Below, one piece after another: positions 36,237 to 45,338 of a stretch of DNA of 64,000 nucleotides; within the stretch, counting starts at the first letter, position 1, and every line of letters starts with the position of its first letter. The notes under the pieces are model-generated. The model did not search any database and was not told the origin of the DNA. It worked only from the letters and a program-made list of their open reading frames with translations. A program made the position numbers and the translations under genes. Source of the stretch: Comamonas koreensis (GTDB lineage Bacteria > Pseudomonadota > Gammaproteobacteria > Burkholderiales > Burkholderiaceae_C); assembly GCF_021026195.1 (NCBI RefSeq), contig NZ_JAJNCT010000010.1, positions 495,041-559,040 on the forward strand, read 5' to 3'.

Positions 36237-36464
36237 ATGGCCACGCCGCAGCAACTGCTGATCGAAGGGCTGACGGATGCCGTCGGCTTTGTCGCGGGCG
36301 CCGTGCTGGGCTGGGGGCTGGGCGCCCTCTTCGGCTGGGAACTGTTCTCCGAAGGCTATGGCGCAGGTAGCATTGCTGCGATTGTGCTGGTGGGCCTGGG
36401 TGGCGGCGCAGGCCTGCAACTGGCCCGGCGCTGGCGCAGCCGCCATGCCGACAAAAGCTCCTAA
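36237..36464 (+). CDS. Small membrane protein, unknown family
   Basis: A 75-residue protein with two hydrophobic, Gly-rich segments (about 12-34 and 45-62: VGFVAGAVLGWGLGALFGW and AIVLVGLGGGAGLQLA) and a basic C-terminus (RRWRSRHADKSS). It starts 7 bp after the MoxR stop and so likely shares its transcript. No family recognised. Confidence 0.7.
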   Translation: MATPQQLLIEGLTDAVGFVAGAVLGWGLGALFGWELFSEGYGAGSIAAIVLVGLGGGAGLQLARRWRSRHADKSS

Positions 36465-36487
36465 AACCAACAATAGGGAAGAGGCAT

Positions 36488-37081
36488 ATGGCCTTTGTAG
36501 AACCGACTGAACTGCGCGCCCGTGGCGTGCTGCTGACCCCGCTGACCCTCGCGCATGAGGCAGGCCTGCGCGCCGCAGCGCAAGACGGCGAGCTGTGGAA
36601 CATCCGCGTCACCTCGGTGCCCGAGCCCGAAAACACCCGCGCCTATATCGAGCAGGCCTTGGCCATGCGCGATGCCGGCAACCGCATGCCCTTTGCGGTG
36701 GTGGACGAGGCCAGCGGCCAGCCGCTGGGCACCAGCAGCTACCACGACATCGTGCCCGCGTTGAAGCGCGTCGAGATTGGCTACACCTGGTATGCGCGCA
36801 GCGTGCAGCGCAGCCATGTCAACACCACCTGCAAGCTGCTGCTGCTGACCCACGCCTTTGAGACCCTGGGCGCTTCCGTCGTGGGCTGGCGCACCGACAA
36901 CTACAACTTTGCCAGCCAGCGCGCGATCGAGCGCCTGGGCGCCAAGAAGGATGGCGTCATCCGCCACCATGCGCCGCGCCGCGATGGCACCGTGCGCGAC
37001 ACCGTGCTCTACAGCATGCTGGCCGGTGAATGGCCCGAGGCCAAGGCCCAGCTGCTGTACCTGCTGGACCAGCCGCGCTGA
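36488..37081 (+). CDS. RimJ/RimL-type GNAT acetyltransferase
   Basis: A 197-residue protein of the RimJ/RimL acetyltransferase group: LRARGVLLTPLTLAHEAGL, IGYTWYARSVQRSHVNTTCK (motif A, where the usual R-x-x-G-x-G/A is replaced by RSVQRSHVN), and RTDNYNFASQRAIERLGAK with VIRHH after it. It probably N-acetylates a small molecule or a protein N-terminus. GGGAAGAGG precedes the ATG. Confidence 0.88.
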   Translation: MAFVEPTELRARGVLLTPLTLAHEAGLRAAAQDGELWNIRVTSVPEPENTRAYIEQALAMRDAGNRMPFAVVDEASGQPLGTSSYHDIVPALKRVEIGYTWYARSVQRSHVNTTCKLLLLTHAFETLGASVVGWRTDNYNFASQRAIERLGAKKDGVIRHHAPRRDGTVRDTVLYSMLAGEWPEAKAQLLYLLDQPR

Positions 37082-37100
37082 GACTTGAAGAGCTGCCAGC

Positions 37101-37661
37101 TCAGGCAGTCTGCAGGTTCAACACGCCCAGATACTGCTCCGGCAGAATCTGGCGCAGATGGGTTTTGACGTTGTCGGCATAGCCGGTATTGGTCATCTGC
37201 TCCAGGAAGGTCACCATGTCGACCAGGCCCAGGAGCAGCTCGGTCTCGTCGCCCGCCTGCTGTACCCGCACGGCCAGCGCCATCGCATCGGCGCTGCGCT
37301 GCATCTGCAAAATGCCTACGGCATACATCTTGCAGCCCGCCAGCGAGCGTTTGCTGCCCTGGCTGGCACGCGTTTGCTCCACATACACCGGCGCAGCGGG
37401 TGGGCTGGGTGACTGCTGTACTGGTGCAGACGCTGGGGCGGGTCGCGGGGGAGGAGGAGGCGCCAGCGACTGCTGCGCGTCCAGGTAGCCGGCGGAAATC
37501 AAGGCATCCAGTACGCTACCGGCGCTGTCCCCGACCCAACGCGCAATCTCTTGACGCGAGCGGTTGCCATCGCACAAGATCAGAATCTGGCGCTCCTGTA
37601 CAGACAGGCTGCCGCGGTCACGCAACGCCTGGCGTGCCTTGTCCGTTTTGATCATCACCAT
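37101..37661 (-). CDS. Hypothetical protein with winged-helix-like N-terminus
   Basis: A 186-residue protein of unknown family. Residues about 15-60 look like a short winged-helix (LSVQERQILILCDGNRSRQE then IARWVGDSAGSVLDALISAGYL), followed by a Pro/Ala-rich linker (67-92) and a helical C-terminal domain (ALAVRVQQAGDETELLLGLV). The layout is that of a regulator, but no catalytic residues are visible. Antisense to its neighbours; divergent from the VWA gene. Confidence 0.72.
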   Translation of the reverse strand: MVMIKTDKARQALRDRGSLSVQERQILILCDGNRSRQEIARWVGDSAGSVLDALISAGYLDAQQSLAPPPPPRPAPASAPVQQSPSPPAAPVYVEQTRASQGSKRSLAGCKMYAVGILQMQRSADAMALAVRVQQAGDETELLLGLVDMVTFLEQMTNTGYADNVKTHLRQILPEQYLGVLNLQTA

Positions 37662-37734
37662 GACAGCTTGCCTTTTGAGTACCCTTTAGCCTGGAGAGGC
37701 TAGCGTCAAACTGTTACGGATTGTTTACAAGACC

Positions 37735-38922
37735 ATGTTGATAGACTTTTTCTACACCTTGCGCGCGGCCAAGTTGCCGGTGTCGGTCAAGGAGCTGCTG
37801 ACCCTGCTCGAAGCGCTGGACAAGGGCCTGGCCGGCCCCCGCTCCCAGGACGCCTGGAGCCTGGACGACTTTTATTTTCTGGCCCGTCTTTGCCTGGTCA
37901 AGGATGAGAAGCTGTTCGACAAGTTCGACCAGGCCTTCGGCGCCTATTTCAAGGGGATGGAGATGCTCACCGACTGGAAGAAGGAGCTGCCGGAGGACTG
38001 GCTCAAGCAGGTGCTGGAAAAAGAGCTGAGCGCAGAACAAAAAGCAGCCATCGAGGCCATGGGCTGGGATGCGCTGATGGAAACGCTCAAAAAACGCCTG
38101 GAAGAGCAAAAAGGCCGGCACGAGGGCGGCAGCAAATGGATAGGCACCAACGGCACCAGCCCCTTTGGCCATGGCGGCTACAACCCAGCCGGCGTGCGCA
38201 TTGGCGGCCCCGGCAAGAGCCGCAGCGCCGTCAAGGTCTGGGAGCAGCGCGCCTACCGCGATTACGATGACACCCAGGAGCTGGGCACCCGCAATATCAA
38301 GGTGGCGCTGCGCCGCCTGCGCCGCTTTGCCCGTGAAGGCAATGATCTTGAACTGGACCTGCCCGACACCATTCGCGCCACCGCCGCCAATGCCGGCTAC
38401 CTCGACATCAAGATGGTGCCCGAGCGCCATAACCATGTGAAGGTGCTGCTGCTGATGGATGTGGGCGGCACCATGGACGACCATATTCAACGCGTCGAGG
38501 AGTTATTCAGCGCCGTCAAAAGCGAGTTCAAACACCTCGAGTTTTATTATTTTCACAATTGCGTCTACGACTACATGTGGAAGAACAATAAACGGCGTTA
38601 CGCTGAAAAATTTCCCACCTGGGATATCATTAGAAAATACAACAAAGATTACAAACTCATATTTGTAGGCGATGCCACAATGAGTCCATACGAAGTCCTA
38701 CAAGCCGGAGGCTCTGTTGAGTACAACAATGAGGAGCCTGGGGCCGAGTGGCTTAAGCGATTGACCCACGCCTTTCCCAAGCACGCCTGGATCAATCCGG
38801 AACCCCAGGGCGTATGGCAATACCGCCAGAGCATCAGCCTGATACAACAACTCGTAGGCGACCGCATGTTTCCCCTGTCACTCAAAGGGCTGGAGGACAC
38901 GATGCGTTTGCTGTCAAAGTGA
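37735..38922 (+). CDS. VWA-domain protein, likely MoxR partner (CoxE-like)
   Basis: A 395-residue protein. The N-terminal half is helical (LLTLLEALDKGLAGPRSQDA, DDFYFLARLCLVKDEKLFD). The C-terminal half is a von Willebrand A fold: VKVLLLMDVGGTMDDHIQRV holds the MIDAS region, but reads D-x-G-G-T instead of the canonical D-x-S-x-S; LIFVGDATMSPYEVL carries a later Asp. GC drops sharply for about 170 bp around 38,520-38,700 (FYYFHNCVYDYMWKNNKRRY). Pairs functionally with the MoxR gene at 35375. Confidence 0.88.
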   Translation: MLIDFFYTLRAAKLPVSVKELLTLLEALDKGLAGPRSQDAWSLDDFYFLARLCLVKDEKLFDKFDQAFGAYFKGMEMLTDWKKELPEDWLKQVLEKELSAEQKAAIEAMGWDALMETLKKRLEEQKGRHEGGSKWIGTNGTSPFGHGGYNPAGVRIGGPGKSRSAVKVWEQRAYRDYDDTQELGTRNIKVALRRLRRFAREGNDLELDLPDTIRATAANAGYLDIKMVPERHNHVKVLLLMDVGGTMDDHIQRVEELFSAVKSEFKHLEFYYFHNCVYDYMWKNNKRRYAEKFPTWDIIRKYNKDYKLIFVGDATMSPYEVLQAGGSVEYNNEEPGAEWLKRLTHAFPKHAWINPEPQGVWQYRQSISLIQQLVGDRMFPLSLKGLEDTMRLLSK

Positions 38923-38924
38923 CC

Positions 38925-40811
38925 ATGCGCCAACGTCTGACGACGCCGGTCCTGCCGGCGTTTTTTATTCTTACTGCTGCCCTGCTGGCAGGCTGCAGCA
39001 GCACCCCCAAGGGCGACGACGCGGAGGATTCCGCGACGCATGCCAACAGCGAACCCGCGTTTGATATCACCGTCAAGGCACCCAAGAAGGTGCAGGAGTA
39101 CCTGGAGCAGTATGTGGACCTCAAGCGCTACCGCAACTTTCCCGGTCTGCAGATGAGCGAGATGACGCGTCTGCTGGGCAGTGCCGATGAAGATGTGCGT
39201 GAACTGTTGGGCACCTTGGGCTACTTCAGCCCCGAGATCAAGATCGATGCCTATGACACCGGTACCGCCCCTGCCGATATCGGCATATCGATGGAAAACA
39301 GCCAGGCACGCCCGCAGCTGGTGATCGAGGTGGAGCCCGGCCCGCAGACCAAGGTGACCGAGGTGGAGCTGGACTACAGTGGCGAAGTGACCCAGGAGAA
39401 GAACTTTGCTGCACGCCGCGCCCGCTTTCAGCGCAACTGGGATCTGCAGCCCGGCGAGGGCTTTACCCAGAAGGAATGGAGCAGCGCCAAGTCCGAGGGC
39501 CTGCGCAGCCTGCAGCGCAACCGTTACCCGACGGCCAAGATCAGCAACAGCCAGGCCAATATCGATGGCGATACCAACGAGGCCAAGCTCTCGGTGGGCT
39601 ATGACAGCGGCCCGCTCTACAAGTTTGGCCCCTTGCGCATCGAAGGCACCGAACGCTACGACGCCGAGGGCATTGCCCGCATCGCCCGCCTGCCCAGCGG
39701 CCAGAACTACAGCGAAGCCGACATGCTGGATGCGCAGACCCGCTTGGCAGGGAGCGGCTATTACGACTCGGTCTTTCTGACCCTGGACACCGACACTGCC
39801 AACCCCAAGGAAGCGCCAGTGATCGCCCAGGTGCGCGAGGCCAAGCTGCAAAAGGTGGTGTTCGGTATCGGTATGTCCACCGACACCGGGCCGCGCCTGA
39901 GCCTGGACCACATCCACAACAAGATGCCCGGGCTGGGCTGGCGGGCAGTGAGCAAGTTCTCGTTCGAGCGCGACAAGAAGCTGCTGTCCACCGAATGGAC
40001 CGATCTGCCCAAGGAAAGCGGCTGGGCCTATTTTGGCGCCGGCGAGGTCAAGCGCGAACTCAATGGCGACTTCACCGTCAACTCCATGCAGCTGCGCGGT
40101 GGTCACAAGAAAAGCTCTGACCATATCGACCGCAGCGCTTTTCTGCAGTACGACTTCTCGTCGGTGCAGGGCCAGGAGCGGATTCCGTCAAGTAGTGCCC
40201 TGAGCGTCAACTACGGCTGGACGGGCCGCTACTTCAACAACAATACCGACCCCACGCGCGGCTACGGCATTGCCGCCGAGCTGGGTGCCGGCTACACCAT
40301 CACACCAGACCGCGAGCCCTTTGTGCGCAGCCTGCTGCGCTGGCAAGGCTTTGTGCCGGCCGGCAAGGTCACGGCGCCCAATGGCAGTTCGCGCAGCGCC
40401 CGCATCGCGCTGCGGGCCGAGGGCGGCGCCATCATGGCCAAGGATTCAGCCGTGATCCCCGCCACCCAGCTGTTCATCACCGGTGGCGACACCACGGTGC
40501 GTGGCTATGGCTACAAAAAGATCGGTACCCGCGTGGCCGATGACCAGGTCTACGGCGGCCGCTACATGTATGTGGGCAGTGTCGAGTACCAGCGCCCGCT
40601 GGTGCGCAATGGCGAGATCAGCGCCTGGGAATCGGCCGTGTTTGCCGATGTGGGCTCGGTGGCCGACAAGGCCGGTGATTTGACCCCCTTCTGGGGCATT
40701 GGCACGGGCCTGCGCTGGCGCAGCCCCGTGGGCGCGCTGCAGGCCGATGTGGCCTATGGCTTGAAAGACGAACGTTTCCGCTTGCACTTGCGTCTGGGAT
40801 ACAGCTTCTAA
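38925..40811 (+). CDS. tamA: Outer-membrane assembly protein TamA (Omp85 family)
   Basis: A 628-residue Omp85 protein. Residues 1-22 are a signal sequence ending AGC-SS, consistent with a lipoprotein. POTRA-like repeats span about 40-330 (GTLGYFSPEIKI; GPLRIEGTERYDAEGIARIA; RLAGSGYYDSVFL) and a beta-barrel follows (GDTTVRGYGYKKIG is the conserved loop 6 V-R-G-Y/F motif; the end is RLHLRLGYSF). With TamB it forms the translocation and assembly module linking the membranes. An intrinsic-terminator-like hairpin lies inside its first codons. Confidence 0.93.
   Translation: MRQRLTTPVLPAFFILTAALLAGCSSTPKGDDAEDSATHANSEPAFDITVKAPKKVQEYLEQYVDLKRYRNFPGLQMSEMTRLLGSADEDVRELLGTLGYFSPEIKIDAYDTGTAPADIGISMENSQARPQLVIEVEPGPQTKVTEVELDYSGEVTQEKNFAARRARFQRNWDLQPGEGFTQKEWSSAKSEGLRSLQRNRYPTAKISNSQANIDGDTNEAKLSVGYDSGPLYKFGPLRIEGTERYDAEGIARIARLPSGQNYSEADMLDAQTRLAGSGYYDSVFLTLDTDTANPKEAPVIAQVREAKLQKVVFGIGMSTDTGPRLSLDHIHNKMPGLGWRAVSKFSFERDKKLLSTEWTDLPKESGWAYFGAGEVKRELNGDFTVNSMQLRGGHKKSSDHIDRSAFLQYDFSSVQGQERIPSSSALSVNYGWTGRYFNNNTDPTRGYGIAAELGAGYTITPDREPFVRSLLRWQGFVPAGKVTAPNGSSRSARIALRAEGGAIMAKDSAVIPATQLFITGGDTTVRGYGYKKIGTRVADDQVYGGRYMYVGSVEYQRPLVRNGEISAWESAVFADVGSVADKAGDLTPFWGIGTGLRWRSPVGALQADVAYGLKDERFRLHLRLGYSF
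38943..38966 (+). terminator. Terminator-like hairpin inside the tamA signal-peptide codons
   Basis: ACGCCGG and CCGGCGT form a 7-bp stem with a TCCTG loop, directly followed by six T residues. It lies 18 bases into tamA and 21 bases after the VWA stop. It may end VWA transcripts, or be relieved when ribosomes translate tamA. Confidence 0.55.
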
Positions 40812-40814
40812 AAC

Positions 40815-43800
40815 ATGGCAGATACACACGCTATTGCACCCCCGGCCAGCGCCGCAGCGCCAGCGGCGTCGCCGCCCAGCCGCCCGTCTTCTGGGCCCAC
40901 TTCTCCCAAAAAGCGCAGCGGGCTGCGCCGTGCCGCGCGCTACCTGCTGTGGCTGCTGATCGCCCTCATCGTGCTGCTGGCCGCCTTGCTGGGCGGCGCC
41001 TGGTGGTGGACCGGGCAGAACGATTCGCTCGCCCGCACGATCACCCTGGCCCAGCGCTTTTTGCCGGCCGACATGCAACTGCAAGCCCAGGATGTGCAAG
41101 GCAGCCTGCGCGGCGGCGGCAGCATTGGCCAGTTGCAGTGGAGCAACCCGTCGATCAGCGTCCAAGTCGACCAGGCCACCATCGGCTGGAGCCTGGACAA
41201 GATTCTGGACCGCGAGCTGCGCCTGGCGCCCATCCATATCGCCAAGCTCACCATCACGCCGTCGGGCATCGACAAACCCAAAGAGCCAACCAAGCCTTTG
41301 GAGCAATTACCGCTGCCGCTGCGCGTGCTGGAAGTGCCTTTCAGCGTGGACGAGATCGTCTGGGCCGCGCCGCAGCCCATCACCGTCACGCAATTGCAGG
41401 GCCACTACCTCTATGCGGCCGACAAGCACCAGCTGCAGATCGACCAGGTCCAAGCCTTCAATAGCAACCTGCAGCTGAAGGCCGATGTGGATGCGCTGGC
41501 CCCCATGCAGATCAACGCCGATCTAAAAGCCCAGCTCGACCAGCCCGCCACTGCCACCCTGCCCGCCATCCTGGCTGATGCCGGTGTGCAGGTTTCGGGC
41601 ACCTTGTCGGGCCTGGATGCCGCCTTGCGCGTGCAGGCCCAGGTCAACCCCCAGCTGCCCGCTGCAGCCGCCCAACCAGCGGACACCAAACCCGCACCAC
41701 CCGCCGGCAACAAAAAGACTGCGCCCAAGCCACCTTCCGCGCAAGAGAAAGCCGCCAAGGCCCAGGCTGCCCGCGCTGCCCAAGCACTGGCCGGTGCCGC
41801 GCCCATGCAGGCCAATGTGGATGCCACCGTCTACCCCTGGCGCCCCTGGCCGCTGGGCCCCGCACAGGCCCAGCTGCAAAGCGTCAACCTGGGCGCCTTC
41901 TTACCCAGCCTGCCGACCACCTTGCTCAACGGCCAGTTGGCGGTGAGCGAGGCTGCGCCGGAGCTGGTCAGCAGCACCCATGCCGCCCATCCCGCGCCAG
42001 CGCTGGTGGATGTGCCGGTGGACCCCACGGCCAACAAAGCCGACGCAACCACCGCCGCCGATGCCCAGGATGCCGCCCCCGCCACGCCCCCAGCGCTGCT
42101 GCCGGTGCCGCTGGATATCCAGGTCGATATCAGCAACGCCCTGCCCGGCCCCATCAACCACCAGCTCCTGCCCGTGAGTGCCGTGCAGACCCATGCGCTG
42201 TTTGACGGCCAGCGCGTGGATGTCCTCGACGGCAGCCAGGTGCAACTGGGCAGCGGCAGCCTGACGGCCCAAGGCCACTACCGCCTGGCCGACCACCATG
42301 CAGGCATCCAGGCAGCACTGCGCGCCATCAACCCGGCGCTGGTCGATACCCGCATCGACAGTGCACCGCTATCTGGCACCCTGTCTGCCCAGTCGCAGAA
42401 CGAGGCCATTGTTTTTGACGCCAACATCACCTCCGACCGCCGCACGCCGGCCAAGGCCACGGCGGCCAGCACCAGCTTGCCGATCGACCGCGTGGTAGCC
42501 AAGGGTCAGTGGAAAGCGCCCGAACTGCAGCTGCAAAGTGCGCAGATTGATGCGCTGGGTGCCCACATCAACGCCAAGCAGCTCACGGCCAATATCGACC
42601 AGCGCAGCGGCGCGGGCGAGCTGTCCGTGCAGGCGCCCGGTGCCAACCTGGAGGCCAAGGCCCAGGCCACGCCTCAGCAAGGCCAGGGCAATGTCGCGCT
42701 GCGGCTGAGCAGCGCCGAGCAACTGCTGCAGTGGCTGCGCAAGGTGCCGGGCATGGCCCAGGCGCTGCCCGAGGGCATGCTGGCCCAGGGCAGCCTGGAT
42801 GCCAAGCTGCGCTTTAGCGGCGGTTATGGCGATGCGCTGCGCCAGCTGCAGCAGGCCGGCCTGCTGGCCCGATTGCCAGAGGGCATTCCCTCTGGTGGCC
42901 AGCCCTTTGCACTCGATGCCAGCATCACCACCCCGCAGCTGAGCGTGCGCCCCAGCGCCGATGCCGCCGACTTGTGGCAGCTGCGCGATACCGAGCTGGC
43001 CCTGGTCGGCAACCTCAAAAAGGTGCAACTGGACCTGCGCACGCAAGCCCAGCATGGCGAGCAGCAAATGGCCGCCCAGGTCAGCCTGGCGGCCAACAGC
43101 ACGGCCGCCCAGCGGTGGAGTGGCGCCTTGAGCAAACTGCAAGCCCGCGCCACGCTGCCGCCCAACAAGGAGCCCTGGCAGGTACAGCTGCAGCAGCCGC
43201 TGGACTTCCAACTGCAGCTGCCGGCAGGCAGCCAGCCCCTGCGCGTCAGCACCGGCGCCAGCCAGTTGCAGCTGACCGGCCCCCAGCCCGGCACGGTCAC
43301 CTTGCAATGGAACCCCTTGCAGTTCAGCCAGGGGGCGGACAAGGCTGTGCAACTGCAAAGCACGGGCACCCTGCAAGGCCTGCCTGTGCGCTGGATACGC
43401 GCCTTTCAAAAGCCCGATCCGAGCCAGGCGCAAAAACACAGCCCGCTCGATTCGGACCTCGTCGTCCAGGGCCGCTGGGATGTCAACACGCAAAACGGCC
43501 TCAATGCCAAGCTCGAGATCGAGCGCGCCAGTGGCGATCTGCAGCTGCACACCCAGGGCAGTGCGCCGAAGAACGTGACCTTCCACTCCAGTGGCAAGGA
43601 AGGCGCCATCTCCAAGGCCTTCTCGGCAGAGGGCCAGACCGTCATCGCGCGCATCCGCACTGCCAAGGTGGAAGTGACCGTGCAAGACCGCCAGGTGCGC
43701 AGCCGCGTGCAGTGGGATTCGGTCAATGCCGGCCAGCTGACGGCCGATGTGCAAACCGCGCTGCAGTACGAAGGCAAGAACTACCTGGGCGCCACCGTGG

Positions 43801-45221
43801 CCCCCGATGCGCCACTGAGCGGCAGCGTGCAGGCGCAAATGCCCGACCTGGGCATCTGGGCCAGCTTTGCGCCCCCGGGCTGGCGCGTAGCGGGCAGCCT
43901 GGCAGCCAATGTGCAGTTGGCGGGCAATCTGCAAGACCCGCGTTGGAGCGGCACCATCACCGCCGACAAGATGCACGTCCAATCGCAGCTGGATGGCGTG
44001 GACCTGCGCAACGGCAGCCTGCGTGCGCAGCTCAACGGCAATACATTGGAGCTGCAAAGCCTGCACTTTGACGGCGGCGAAGGCAGCCGTGCCCGCATTG
44101 CTGGCTACAGCGGCAACCTGACGGCCGCGCCCACCAGCGGCGGTACCCTGGATGCCACCGGCACCATCAGCTGGACCATGCCGCAAAACGGCGCTGCACC
44201 CGATATCCGCATGGACATCCGCACCCAGGCCAAGGCCCTGCAGGTGCTGGTGCGTGCCGACCGCCAGGTCAGCGTCTCCGGCCAGGTGCGCAGCCAGCTG
44301 CAGCAAGGCCAGATGAGCATCACCGGGGACCTGACCGTGGACCGCGCCAGCATCATGCTGGCCGATGAATCCTCGCCCAAGCTTGGCAGTGATGTCGTGG
44401 TCAGCACCAAGGCCAGCCGCGCAGCCGCTGCCGAGAAGGCCAAGCAGGAAGCGGCCAAGGCCGCCCAGGCCAAGCTCGATGCCCCTGCAGGCCAGGTGAC
44501 ACCCGCCAAGCCGCTGATCCTGAACGTCAAGCTCGACATGGGCCACGACTTCGCGCTGCAAGGCTATGGCATCACCACCCGCCTGACTGGCACGCTCAAT
44601 GTGCAAAGCAGCGGCGGCGCCGGCATCGGCATGCCGCGTATCACCGGCGTCATCAGCACCGAAGAAGGCCGCTACCGCGCCTGGGGCCAGGTGCTGAATG
44701 TGGAAACCGGCCTGATCCGTTTCAATGGCCCGTACAACAACCCCTCGCTCGATATTCTGGCGCTGCGTCCGAACATCGCTGTGCGGGCGGGTGTGCAGGT
44801 CAGCGGCTCGGCACAGGCGCCGCGCGTGCGCCTGTACTCCAACCCCGAAATGCCCGATGCGGAGAAGATCTCCTGGGTGGTGATGGGACGCGACCCAGCC
44901 GAAGGTGGCGCCAGCAGCGCACTGATGCAGCAGGCGGCGCTGGCCTTGCTCAGCGGCGGCTCGGGCGAGAGCATCACCGGCAATATTGCCAAGGGCCTGG
45001 GCCTGGACGAAATCGGCTTTGGCGGTACCGACCGCGACTCCGCCAGCCTGTCCCTGGGCAAACGCATCTCGCAGGACCTGTATGTGACCTACGAAGCCGG
45101 CCTGGCCGGCACCCTGGGCGCCCTCTACATCTTCTATGACTTCACCCGCAATCTGCAGCTGCGCGGCTCCGCTGGTACTACCAGCGCGCTGGATCTGATC
45201 TACACCCTGCGGTATGACTGA
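40815..45221 (+). CDS. tamB: TamB, inner-membrane partner of TamA
   Basis: A 1468-residue bridge protein. An Ala/Pro-rich cytoplasmic start is followed by one membrane helix (about 42-62, YLLWLLIALIVLLAALLGGA), then about 1300 residues of beta-rich AsmA/TamB repeats that form a lipid-conducting groove, with low-complexity inserts at about 288-330 and 395-430. The DUF490 C-terminus is clear: GRYRAWGQVLNVETGLIRF, SLSLGKRISQDLYVTYEAG and LRGSAGTTSALDLIYTLRYD. It begins 3 bp after tamA. Confidence 0.95.
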   Translation: MADTHAIAPPASAAAPAASPPSRPSSGPTSPKKRSGLRRAARYLLWLLIALIVLLAALLGGAWWWTGQNDSLARTITLAQRFLPADMQLQAQDVQGSLRGGGSIGQLQWSNPSISVQVDQATIGWSLDKILDRELRLAPIHIAKLTITPSGIDKPKEPTKPLEQLPLPLRVLEVPFSVDEIVWAAPQPITVTQLQGHYLYAADKHQLQIDQVQAFNSNLQLKADVDALAPMQINADLKAQLDQPATATLPAILADAGVQVSGTLSGLDAALRVQAQVNPQLPAAAAQPADTKPAPPAGNKKTAPKPPSAQEKAAKAQAARAAQALAGAAPMQANVDATVYPWRPWPLGPAQAQLQSVNLGAFLPSLPTTLLNGQLAVSEAAPELVSSTHAAHPAPALVDVPVDPTANKADATTAADAQDAAPATPPALLPVPLDIQVDISNALPGPINHQLLPVSAVQTHALFDGQRVDVLDGSQVQLGSGSLTAQGHYRLADHHAGIQAALRAINPALVDTRIDSAPLSGTLSAQSQNEAIVFDANITSDRRTPAKATAASTSLPIDRVVAKGQWKAPELQLQSAQIDALGAHINAKQLTANIDQRSGAGELSVQAPGANLEAKAQATPQQGQGNVALRLSSAEQLLQWLRKVPGMAQALPEGMLAQGSLDAKLRFSGGYGDALRQLQQAGLLARLPEGIPSGGQPFALDASITTPQLSVRPSADAADLWQLRDTELALVGNLKKVQLDLRTQAQHGEQQMAAQVSLAANSTAAQRWSGALSKLQARATLPPNKEPWQVQLQQPLDFQLQLPAGSQPLRVSTGASQLQLTGPQPGTVTLQWNPLQFSQGADKAVQLQSTGTLQGLPVRWIRAFQKPDPSQAQKHSPLDSDLVVQGRWDVNTQNGLNAKLEIERASGDLQLHTQGSAPKNVTFHSSGKEGAISKAFSAEGQTVIARIRTAKVEVTVQDRQVRSRVQWDSVNAGQLTADVQTALQYEGKNYLGATVAPDAPLSGSVQAQMPDLGIWASFAPPGWRVAGSLAANVQLAGNLQDPRWSGTITADKMHVQSQLDGVDLRNGSLRAQLNGNTLELQSLHFDGGEGSRARIAGYSGNLTAAPTSGGTLDATGTISWTMPQNGAAPDIRMDIRTQAKALQVLVRADRQVSVSGQVRSQLQQGQMSITGDLTVDRASIMLADESSPKLGSDVVVSTKASRAAAAEKAKQEAAKAAQAKLDAPAGQVTPAKPLILNVKLDMGHDFALQGYGITTRLTGTLNVQSSGGAGIGMPRITGVISTEEGRYRAWGQVLNVETGLIRFNGPYNNPSLDILALRPNIAVRAGVQVSGSAQAPRVRLYSNPEMPDAEKISWVVMGRDPAEGGASSALMQQAALALLSGGSGESITGNIAKGLGLDEIGFGGTDRDSASLSLGKRISQDLYVTYEAGLAGTLGALYIFYDFTRNLQLRGSAGTTSALDLIYTLRYD

Positions 45222-45248
45222 TTGAGCCCCTGACCGCTTGCAACACAC

Positions 45249-45289
45249 AAAGACAAGCCCCGCCGTTGCGCAACGGCGGGGCTTGTTTG
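45249..45289. terminator. Bidirectional terminator between tamB and the MOSC gene
   Basis: A 16-bp perfect stem, ACAAGCCCCGCCGTTG / CAACGGCGGGGCTTGT, with a 2-nt loop (or a shorter stem with a larger loop), A-rich on the left and T-rich on the right. It sits between convergent genes, 32 bp after tamB. Confidence 0.85.
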
Positions 45290-45338
45290 TCAGTGGGTCT
45301 GCCGACGTTGAGGCCGCCGTTTCTCAGGCAAGTAGGCG

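Noticed and set aside
42369..45248. A 959-codon open frame on the minus strand
   Set aside because: It lies opposite tamB. Its Gly/Ala/His/Gln-rich translation is the typical shadow of a GC-rich gene.
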